Shown here: positions 55,398 to 64,000 of the stretch, piece after piece
Layout of the letters: every line of letters starts with the position of its first letter
How positions within the stretch are numbered: the stretch's first letter is position 1
NCBI GenBank assembly: GCA_024364735.1
Contig: JAGFNQ010002306.1
Span: forward strand, 305,515 to 369,514
Direction of reading: 5' to 3'
Origin: Boesenbergia rotunda
Lineage: Eukaryota; Streptophyta; Magnoliopsida; Zingiberales; Zingiberaceae
Length of the DNA: 64,000 nucleotides
The notes under the pieces: model-generated
What the model was told of the DNA's origin: nothing
Databases searched by the model: none
What the model saw: only the letters and a program-made list of their open reading frames with translations
Made by a program: the position numbers and the translations under genes

Positions 55398-56325
55398 TGT
55401 TAGGATCGATTCCGTCCGCTCGAGGGGGGTGAATAGCGATTGTCGATTCTTCTCTACAAAATTGTTAATGCGCAAGCGAAAATACAAACAAAAGAAAACT
55501 AACAATAAAGAAACAACGCTAACAAACCGATTTTACTTGGTATCCACCCCGGCCGGGTGACTAATCCAAGAATCCGTCGGTGGATCACTCCCCAAATAAC
55601 CTCCGGCTAGCCCTCGTCGCTCCTTGTGGGTGGAGAAACCTCGCCACAACACCTCGGACACTATCTGGGCATAAAAGACTACTAACACGCTTTACCCAAG
55701 CGAGTTTCGTCAAGAAACTCAGCCACCACGAAGTCCTCTTTAAATAGGACTCGGGGCTGATTTCTCGCTACCAGTCGACTGCCCCCAGGACAGTCGACTG
55801 GTGCCAGCCAAATTCGACCGTTGACACTCCCAACGTTCGAATTTACCAGCTCACCAGCCACCTACCAGTCGACTGCCCCCAGGGCAATCGACTGGTCCCT
55901 AGCTGAATCCCTTCCCGAGTACATTCACACAGCACTCGACCCTCACGACTCGACTGACTCCTCCTCCGCAGCCTCGACTGTTGCTTTCGCGCCCTCTTCA
56001 TCTTCGGCCCTCGTCCCTCGGATGCGCACGCAAGCCTCCATCTTGCCTCCATGCCACCCTTCACGTACGCCTCGAAGTTTGCGCCCATCATCTCATCGTC
56101 CCTGCACTCCATGGTCCCTCAGATACGCACGCCAGCCTCCAGCTAGCCTCCATGACATCCTTCACCGTACTGAGGCCGTCCAGTCAGGTCCATATACGTA
56201 ACATGTACAACCTGCACACTCAACATACGCATATCAAATACAAGGGTAAACCTAACTTAAACCCTTTGCCCAAACATCAAAACCCATGGACACTCCGGAC
56301 CATCTTAGGGCCGATTGCTCCAACA
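55398..56325 (-). repeat. 3' LTR of Y
   Basis: TGTTAGGATCG to GCTCCAACA. Contains the GAGGGGGGTGAATAG block 20-odd bp from its left end and CAGTCGACTG palindromes at about 55771-55803 and 55863-55893. Parallel frames in both Y LTRs (about 55821-56201 and 60477-60854) are not genes. Confidence 0.93.
55771..55893. repeat. CAGTCGACTG palindromes in the Y 3' LTR
   Basis: Two hairpins of CCAGTCGACTGCCC facing GGGCAGTCGACTGG with a 3-base gap (one arm eroded by single changes). The same pair in the other LTR is at about 60426-60457 and 60520-60552. Confidence 0.9.
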
Positions 56326-58434
56326 ATCTCTCCCTTTTTGATGTTTGGCAATCCGTTTAAGTTAGGAAAGCAAGATAGTAGTAATAGCAAAAACCATGCT
56401 AAATGAATGCATATGCAATGCATAACCGGATCCTATCCCAAGGCATCCCACACCTAACCCTCCAAGTTAGGAATTTTACACCTAGCCCTCCAAGCTAGGA
56501 TTTTCACCACCTAACCTTCCAAGTTAGGTTTTTCACCACCTAACCCTCCAAGTTAGGATTTTCTACCAAACCGGGCTTTTTAAAGCTTCTCCCAAGCTCC
56601 CCCTTACACTGGACTTACAAAGGCTTTTTAAGAACCTCTCCAAGGTTCCCCTTATGCCAAGAAGGGAGCAGTCATGCTCAGCCATGCTCCCCCTCAACCT
56701 AGGGTTTCTTTCTAGCAAAGGTATTGGCACTTAAACACAATATTTCTCCCCCTTTGCCATATATAAAAAAGAACCCAATAATTACCCAATTATTGGTTCT
56801 TTAAATTTCCAATGACCCTAAACACAGTGTACTAGACCCCCATACACTTGTTCCTTATCACTTGGACCCCAAACCAGTTGTTGATACCCAAATCAGCCTC
56901 TGGCAGTCGACTGCCCAAATGGGCAGTCGATTGATACTCTGATTTCAGTCTTTTCTGGCCATTTTCAGAAATGCGCCAGAAATTTCACAAATCGTCAAAA
57001 ATTCTCAAATTTCGTGGAGAACTTTGTGGTACCCATACCTACTTGGGAAAAATACATCTACCCATGTATCTATCACCATTCCCAAGTTTGACACAAAACC
57101 CAAACATTTTAAAATGAAAATCAAGGCAACTAGGAGGCAACCTCCCCCTTTACCCATGCCTTCTCCCAATTTTCATTTTTCCCAGGTCAAGTTCTACCCA
57201 ACTTAACCTCCTAGACACCACGTTGAGTCATACACAACCCAACACCCGAGTTCTTCCCCCTTTGACACTCTTATAGCATTGCCCGAGGCAATCTTTCCCT
57301 AAGTGCCAAAAAGAACTCAACAAAAGTCTAAAAACTCTAAAGTTTGCAAGCACACTTGCTAGGATATACCCTATCCTAGAAAAATATGATATCATGGAAA
57401 TATCAAGTGTACTTGACTTTTGGTACACATCTAAGTTTCTTAAGGATTTTGCATTAAGTATCAACTTTTAAATTCGTTTCTAATCCCATGTGTTTGTCAA
57501 ATCTACCCATTATAATTCGACACATGGAATTGTCTTCAATGTTCCCTGTTTAACTTCTAAATCTTAGATACTTAGGGAAACTTTATCAATCTTCCTTGAT
57601 TTTCAAAATATCAATAAATTCTTATTAACCCATGAGATAACACTTCATTTAAGGAATATGAGATCATAATTAAGATTTTAAATCCACAGCCATATCCTAT
57701 AATCCAAATTTGTAATTTTGATTGTCCAATACACCTATTTTCATTTCAGCCTACAAACCAGTTGACTGCCCCTGTGGCAGTCGACTCCCAAAACTCACAG
57801 AATATTTCTGGGCTCTTACCAGTCGACTGCCCCCAGGGCAGTCGACTGATACCTGAATTTCAAGTTTTCCAGCCCGACTTTCAGAAATGTCCTAAAATTT
57901 CTACAAATCTCCAAAAATTCTGAAATTTTGTGGGGAGATTTGTGAAATCAATATCTACTTGGGAAAAATATGTTTCCAAATAAGTGTACTCCAAATCCCA
58001 AGATTGGCACGAAATCCTACTTCTTCTAAAAAGTATCAAATGAGCTCATCCTAAAAGTGCTAATTCTCACTTCTCGTCAATGCATCCCCTTCTCCTTGAT
58101 CACAACTCATTTATATCATTGAATTATATGGTGTTCCACCATTAAACCTCAATTTTATCAATTAACTCTTCTTTTTCATCTTTTTCCCCCTAAATTCTCC
58201 TTTTAATGTGCCAAAATCTAGGATTAAGACTTACCTAAGTCTTCCAATCCTTTTTGGCACATTTCATCTAATTTCCTAAGGGAGAAACTTTTGAGATCCA
58301 TTTACCATGGACCCCAAAGGCTCCTAGAGCTCTCCCTTGAGCTCTTAGCCCTAGCCACCTCCCTAGGTGACTCAACAAATGCTAAACCACACCGGTGAAC
58401 CTCCGGTGACTCTTGGCCTACGAACTCAACCCTC
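56326..58434. other. 3' non-coding interior of Y
   Basis: Starts with the minus-strand polypurine tract (AAAAAGGGAGAGAT). About 2.1 kb without a frame. Holds a short array of CACCTAACC.TCCAAGTTAGG units (about 56450-56570) and further CAGTCGACTG palindromes at about 56905-56935, 57758-57787 and 57820-57850. Confidence 0.75.
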
Positions 58435-59980
58435 TTAACCTTGGACCCCCTTGTCCTTAATTAAGACCTTTTCCTTTCCTTTTAATGGCATTCCCTTGCC
58501 ATTCTTGAACTCCCCCTTCTTGCCATAATCATATGATACCCTAGCATATCTCTTTTCCTTGGCATGGGAGACCCTAGATCGGTACCCTAGACCCGATCTA
58601 TCATTGTTGGGTTTTAGACCACCCAACACCATATCCAAACCCTTAGATCCAATAGTGAATCTCTCTAGGGTTTTCTCTAACCTCTCAAGCTTTTCCCTTA
58701 AAGCTTGATTTTCCCTTTCTAGGTTCCTAAACCTAGAATCCACATGCCCATTTTGGACATTCCTAGACCTACCCTCCTTTCTAGGCACATTCCTCCCCTT
58801 CTTGAGATTAGTGCCATGGTCCTTAGGTCTAAAGGTCTTTGATTGTTCATGATGTATGACCTTCCTAGGGTTTTGATCTACCTTGTTAACCCTATTCCTA
58901 TCATGATACTTGAAACCAAAATTATGCACCATTAAGTAATTTTCATTAATCCTAGCATGCATGGATGAGCAATTTTCACTAGTTTTAGCATGCATAAAGG
59001 AACTTGAATTTGAATTGCATTTAGATTTAAGATTAGGGATTACCTCCCTTACCCTTGTAGTCCCTCCATGATATGGGCTTCTTTTCTTCTTTCTTTCTTC
59101 TTTCTCCCATCTTCTCAAGTGCTCCATTTTCTTGAACTCTTTACTCCTTGGGCACTTAGTGTGGTAGTGCCCTAGCTCTCCACATGTGAAGCATCGAATC
59201 TTCTTCCTTTTAGCTTGAGCTTCACCAATTCTACAACCCACATTAGCTTTAAAGGAATTTACAATGGGTTTAGGGTGTACCTCCTTTTTCTTACCTAGTG
59301 GGCACTTATCCTTGTAGTGCCCCTTTTCATTGCACCCAAAGCATACAATGTGGTCTTTAGTCCTTGCTTTGGTGGAGGTTGAGGCTTGGTTGACTTCCTC
59401 TTCACCCTTGGATGAAATGGAGACTTTGTCTTGATCATGTGTAGATGAGGATCTCTCCTCCCCCTCAATTCTTGAAATTGATGCCTCTTCTTCTTCTCTT
59501 GAGGAGGTTGATGATCTTTCACTTAGCTCCTCCTCCTTACTTGAAGAAGTTGACACTTCTTCCATTTCACTTGATGATGTAGATGATTCTTTTTCTTTTT
59601 TTCTCTTCTCTACTTGAACTTACTTCTTCGGGCTTTTGAATTTGTGTAGGATTTTCATGATATTCTTTTATCTTTTTCCATAGGTCGTGCGTATTTTTGT
59701 ATTTTCCTACACAACTCAAAATATTATTAGGCAAAACATTGCTTAAAACACTAATTACCTTTTTGTTTGCTCTAGAAAGATCTTGTTATTCTTGACTCCA
59801 ATATCTAGGTCTAAGCCTCTTCCCGTGCTTATCCTTTGGAGTCTCATATGGCTCTTCAAGCGCAATCATTTGTTCCCACTCCATCGCGAACCACGTCTCC
59901 ATCCGTGACTTCCAATACTCGAAGTCTTCATGGTCGTAGGCCGGCGGAGTGTAGATGTTGTCCCCAAGCTTGTCTTCCAT
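58435..59980 (-). pseudogene. Y gag with two zinc knuckles
   Basis: ATG at 59980: MEDKLGDNIYTPPAYDHEDF, YWKSRMETWF, a stop after RPRYWSQE (59786), continuing in the same frame with DLSRANKKVISVLSNVLPNN and THDLWKKIKEYHENP, then a Ser/Glu-rich run, CFGCNEKGHYKDKC and CFTCGELGHYHTKC knuckles, a basic region, and a coiled-coil-like RNLERENQALREKLERLEKT before the stop at 58435. More stops lie near 59570-59600. Copia-type Gag, RNA-binding, but not intact. The two knuckles differ from the single knuckle in X-family Gag. Confidence 0.88.
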
Positions 59981-60038
59981 CGTTCTTCTCCTCTAGCGTG
60001 TACTCTCTCGGCGGTTAGTCCGATCAAGAGCAGCCCTT

Positions 60039-60050
60039 GCTCTGATACCA
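60039..60050 (-). other. Primer-binding site of Y
   Basis: The minus strand reads TGGTATCAGAGC two bases from the LTR end. Confidence 0.9.
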
Positions 60051-60052
60051 AT

Positions 60053-60978
60053 TGTTAGGATCGATTTCGTCCGCTAGAGGGGGGGTGAATAGTGATTGTC
60101 GATTCTTCTCTACAAAATTGTTAGTGCGCAAGCGGAAATACAAACAAAAGAAAACTAACAATAAAGAAACAACGCTAACAAACCGATTTTACTTGGTATC
60201 CACCCCGACCGAGTGACTAATCCAAGAATCCGTCGGTGGATCACTCCCCGGATAACCTCCGGCTAGCCCTCGTCGCTCCTTGTGGGTGGAGAAACCTCGC
60301 CACAACACCTCGGACACTATCTGGGCACAAAAGACTACTAACACGCTTTACCCAAGCGAGTTTCGTCAAGAAACTCAGCCACCACGAAGTCCTCTTTAAA
60401 TAGGACTCGGGGCTGATTTCTCGCTACCAGTCGACTGCCCCCAGGGCAGTCGACTGGTGCCAGCCAAATTCGACCGTTGACACTCCCAACGTTCGAATTT
60501 GCCAGCTCACCAGCCACCTACCAGTCGACTGCCCCCAGGGCAGTCGACTGGTCCCTAGCTGAATCCCTTCCCGAGTACATTCACACAGCACTCGACCCTC
60601 ACGACTCGACTGACTCCTCCGCAGCCTCGACTGTTGTTTTTGCGCCCTATTCATCTTCGGCCCTCATCCCTCGGATGCGCACGCAAGCCTTCAGCTTGCC
60701 TCCATGTCACCCTTTACGTACGCCTCGAAGTCCGCGCCCATCAGCTCATCGTCCCTGCACTCCATGGTCCCTCAGATGCGCACGCCAGCCTCTAGCTGGC
60801 CTCCATGCCATCCTTCACCGTACTGAGGCCGTCCAGTCAGGTCCATATGCGTAACCTGTACAACCTGCACACTCAACATACACATATCAAATACAAGGGT
60901 AAACCTAACTTAAACTCTTTGCCCAAACATCAAAACCCATGGTCACTCCAGACCATCTTAGGGTCGATTGCTCCAACA
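60053..60978 (-). repeat. 5' LTR of Y
   Basis: 926 bp; begins TGTTAGGATCGATTTCG and ends GCTCCAACA. The G-tract block is at about 60075-60091. Confidence 0.93.
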
Positions 60979-60983
60979 GATTG

Positions 60984-62488
60984 GATTATCAAAATTATTT
61001 GGAATAAACATGATCATAATTGGAATATTTTGATACACACATGATCATACCTTGATACTCATGATGTATATGTATGTTTGGAAAATCGATTATATTTTGA
61101 TATTATCTTGATACAAACATGCTGGACAGAGTTAGGGATTATGAAATTGATAAATATTTTGAACCAACTTGATCATCCATTGATTTTGATACAAATTTAA
61201 TATTGACTTGATGCAAATCTGTTTTGAAGTATTCAACTTAGATTTTGGGAACCTGATCATGCTTTGATACAAACATGTTTTGATATTCAATTTCATGCTT
61301 AGAAAATACTGATCATGCTCTAACACAAATCATGACATATATTTTGATTAAGGGAACCCTTAGAATCAAATGGATTACCTCTATGCTTTGACACAAATCA
61401 TGTTGATCATTTTGGGAAATGGATTTTAGTTAAAAGAAACCCTTTAGGATCAATGGGATTGAATCTAATTGAATTAGGGTTTCTGAAATCTCGTTTCTGA
61501 AACTGTACAATGAAACAAATATGATTTCAGAGTTTCTGAAACTCAGTTTCTGAAATCTGGTTCAGAAAACCTCTCTGTATCAAACCAGATCGATCCACGG
61601 ACCGATCAGGACTCACCCTGATCGGTCCACCGACCGATCCAGGAAATTCTGATCGGTCTGGTGACCGATCAGATCAATACTGATTCTCAGATCATTCCAA
61701 ATTGTATCAGACCACTCCTCAGACTAATCCCCCTTCATCAATTTTGATGAAGTACCAATAGAACTGAGTAGTAGGATGATGGTCAAGATACTTGGAACAA
61801 AACCTAATAATGATTTGATACGAACCTATGTTGGAATGTTCAAATTCATAAGAAAGGGTTTGTTGAGTCATGACTCTTGGTCTTAATGTCGTGTTTCAGA
61901 AATTTTTCTGAAATGACGAATATTAATGGAGTCTACACCTTTGTTTTGGAATGCAAATTGTTAATGCAGTCTGATCAGGAATGTATCAGAGTTTCAGAAA
62001 TGTGTCTGAAATCTGATCGCTCCCCAGACTAATCAGACATTTTTCCTGTATCAAGTAATCAACAAATCTAATCGGTCACGGAGACCAATCAGAATTATGT
62101 GTCGGATACAGCTGCATTCCTTACTTGTCATATGAAACATATACATGTTTGACCATGATATACTTCTGTATATGTTTTCATGTGAAATTCACACTTTTTG
62201 GCGTATGATGCATATACATTGTTGCCATGATACATTTATGGTATATGCCCTTCATATGCAATTCAAAAAATTATCCTTTGATTATTTTGGGTTTGGGGAG
62301 AGACCCGTGTTTGAGGAGGAGGTATATTCAAACTTAATAACCATACCCTTTTCGATGTTTGATAAGGGGAGAAAATGGTTGATTAAGTTTAGGGTTATTA
62401 TAGGGGGAGGATTTTGATTCCCTTACGATAATTGAACTGCCTTTAATTGATCATCAATGCCTAAACTTAAATCGGGTTGTCAAACAAC
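60984..62488. other. E3 internal non-coding sequence, right of Y
   Basis: AT-rich with recurring TTGATACAAACATG and TGATCATGC words, several eroded GATCGGTC palindromes at about 61590-61670 and 62070-62095, and a TATACATGTTTGACCATGATA-like repeat near 62140-62240. No coding region. Confidence 0.7.
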
Positions 62489-62502
62489 AAAAAGGGGGAG
62501 AT
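62489..62502 (+). other. Polypurine tract of E3
   Basis: AAAAAGGGGGAGAT immediately before the 3' LTR. Confidence 0.9.
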
Positions 62503-62614
62503 TATTGATGCAGTCTAACCCTGATTGTTGTTTTGGTGTTGACATCGATTTAAGTTTTGATTTAAGTCTGGTTAAACGCATGGGGATTAAGTCCTAGTCG
62601 CGGACTGGGCACGA

Positions 62615-63287
62615 AATCCTAACTTGGAGGGTTGGGTGAAAAGTCCTAGCTTGGAGGGCTAGGTGAAAAGTCCTAACTTGGAGGGTTGGGTGAAAAGTCC
62701 TAGCTTGGAGGGCTAGGTGAAAAGTCCTAGCTTGGAGGGCTAGGTGAAAAGTCCTAACTTGGAGGGTTGGGTGAAAAGTCCTAGCTTGGAGGGCTAGGTG
62801 AAAAGTCCTAACTTGGAGGGTTGGGTGAAAAATCCTAGCTTGGAGGGCTAGGTGAAAAGTCCTACCTTGGAGGGTTAGGTGAAAAGTCCCAACTTAGAGA
62901 GTTAGGTGAAAAGTCCCAACTTGGAGGGTTAGGTGAAAAGTCCTAGCTTGTAAGGCTAGGTGAAAAGTCCTAGCTTGGAGGGTTGGGTGAAAAGTCCTAG
63001 CTTGGAGGGCTAGGTGAAAAGTCCTAACTTGGAGGGCTGGGTGAAAAGTCCTAGCTTGGAGGGCTAGGTGAAAAGTTCTAACTTGGAGGGTTGGGTGAAA
63101 AGTCCTAGCTTGGAAGGCTAGGTGAAAAGTCCTAGCTTGGAGGGTTGGGTGAAAAGTCCTAGCTTGGAGGGCTAGGTGAAAAGTCCTAACTTGGAGGGCT
63201 GGGTGAAAAGTCCTAGCTTGGAGGGCTAGGTGAAAAGTTCTAACTTGGAGGGTTGCGTGAAAAGTCCTAGCTTGGAGGGCTAGGTGA
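62615..63287. repeat. 27-bp tandem array in the E3 3' LTR (about 25 units)
   Basis: Same unit as in the 5' LTR. Because 27 is nine codons, a long spurious minus-strand frame (62894-63511) runs through it. Confidence 0.93.
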
Positions 63288-63439
63288 TGAAATCCTGGTG
63301 AGTGAAGCCAGGTCCTAGCTTGGGAAGCTAGGTTGAAGTCCCGGTGAGTGAAACTGGGCACGGAGTCTTGGTCCGGGGGACTAAGAACGAGTCGGAGAAG
63401 GGCTGGAGGCTTGTTCTCGTGACTTAGAATGGATTTGAC

Positions 63440-63905
63440 CTTACCTGGATCGGTCTGGTGACCAATCAGGGCACAGCCTGATTGGTCTGGGGACCGATCT
63501 GGAGTGTGCAACAGACTACTGGATAGGTCTGGGGATCAATCTGGAGTGTGCAGCAGACTACTAGAACGGTCTGGTGACCGATCAGGGAGAGAACAGAAAC
63601 CTTGGTTGGATTCTGTTCAGCCCCAGATCGGTCTGGTGACCGATCCAGAGTACCAGAACGGTCTGGTGATCGATCAGGGAGAGAACAGAAATCTTGGTTG
63701 GATTCTGTTCAGCCCCAGATCGGTCTGGTGACCGATCCAGAATGCCAGAACGGTCCGGTGACCGATCCACGACCTAGGATCAGATGTCCGCGATTATGGT
63801 TTTCACATAGTGGACCGATCAGGCTTGAGCCTGATCGGTCAGTGTCTATCCTGATCGGTCTGGTGACCGATCATGCTTCACTCTGATCGGTCCGGTGACC
63901 GATCA
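63440..63905. repeat. Palindrome cluster in the E3 3' LTR
   Basis: GATCGGTCTGGTGACCGATC-type hairpins matching the 5' LTR cluster. Confidence 0.9.
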
Positions 63906-64000
63906 GTAGCTGAACTTTAATTTGAAATCGCTGTCAGATGCTCTGATCGCGTCTGTTTTCTCTGCCAATTCTCTGATACACTGCTGATATATTTTGATAT

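Larger units (their letters stand above)
55398..60978 (-). mobile_element. Y: gag-only copia-like LTR element (TR-GAG type) inserted in E3
   Basis: 5581 bp with target duplication GATTG (55393-55397 and 60979-60983). LTRs 55398-56325 (928 bp) and 60053-60978 (926 bp) are very similar. Primer-binding site next to the right LTR, polypurine tract next to the left; only a gag gene between. No pol, so mobilised in trans if ever. Confidence 0.93.
51479..64000 (+). mobile_element. E3: internally deleted Sirevirus-like copia element (runs off window)
   Basis: 5' LTR 51479-53419, gag relic, protease trace, then non-coding DNA (interrupted by Y) up to the polypurine tract and 3' LTR from 62503. No integrase, reverse transcriptase or RNase H, and no ORF3. 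Inserted in the G1 RT fragment; the expected left target word is GGAAG, and the right end lies outside the window. Confidence 0.88.
62503..64000 (+). repeat. 3' LTR of E3 (partial, cut by window end)
   Basis: Begins TATTGATGCAGTC (TG to TA at the terminus) and follows the 5' LTR closely, except for a much longer 27-bp array. The window ends within it at the position equivalent to about 52655. Confidence 0.92.

Noticed and set aside
55821..60854. Parallel frames of about 125 codons in both Y LTRs
   Set aside because: Duplicated only because LTRs are duplicated; low-complexity Ser/Pro/His composition, no known domain.
62894..63511. 205-codon minus-strand frame with repeats such as ARTFHLALQ
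   Set aside because: By-product of a 27-bp (nine-codon) non-coding LTR array; the shorter array at 51.6-51.9 kb gives the same artefact.

Overview
This is plant nuclear DNA, most likely from a monocot. It holds intron-bearing plastid tetrapyrrole metabolism (uroporphyrinogen decarboxylase), a plant AZG-type purine transporter with very high GC at third codon positions, a plant receptor-kinase fragment, and a large nest of Ty1/copia (Sirevirus/SIRE-like) and Ty3/gypsy LTR retrotransposons. The GC-rich genes against AT-rich spacers suggest a commelinid monocot with a TE-rich genome; this is inference, and I cannot name the species.

Left third (1-18 kb), genic. An AT-rich spacer leads to a broken C-terminal kinase fragment of a lectin-receptor-kinase S.2-like gene (2.6-3.3 kb), flanked by imperfect inverted repeats as if carried by a small transposon. 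An intact single-exon AZG2-like adenine/guanine permease follows (3789-5462, +). Converging on it is a six-exon uroporphyrinogen decarboxylase gene (13381 to 8434, -). I reconstructed its exons from splice sites and reading frame; they give 392 residues and include one non-canonical GC-AG intron. Next come a Harbinger-type element (TTA target duplication), a hAT-type element (8-bp target duplication) and a low-complexity GTCGGC-rich block.

Right two thirds (18-64 kb), a stack of nested retrotransposons. G1 (gypsy, -) has its 3' LTR at 18.0-19.9 kb and integrase at 20.0-20.7 kb; a reverse-transcriptase scrap of probably the same element lies at 51.1-51.5 kb. E1 (copia, +) starts at 20745 and is cut off at about 51100. 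E2 (copia, -, 23248-48820, target duplication GAAGA) is inserted in the gag of E1. Inside E2 are a solo LTR called Z (32251-33629, duplication CTCTT) in gag, and a long non-coding gypsy-like element called G2 (35033-47032, duplication TATGA) in its 5' LTR. G2 itself contains a rearranged third LTR family, G3 (about 37227-41474). E3 (copia, +, 51479 past the window end) is inserted in the G1 remnant and contains Y (55398-60978, duplication GATTG), a gag-only copia-like element.

Most notable: (i) E2 carries a third gene downstream of RNase H that looks like a self-contained cassette, with a pyrimidine-rich leader, an ideal Kozak start and a 273-bp GT-AG intron that exactly restores a 456-residue frame. 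(ii) The copia LTR families X (E1-E3), Y and Z each carry many copies of their own CG-containing palindrome, in the LTRs and, for X and Y, also in the 3' non-coding interior; they share a G-tract block about 20-25 bp from one LTR end. (iii) A near-perfect inverted repeat with about 495-bp arms has a tRNA primer-binding site in its loop, next to a 479-bp direct copy joined through 9 bp of microhomology.
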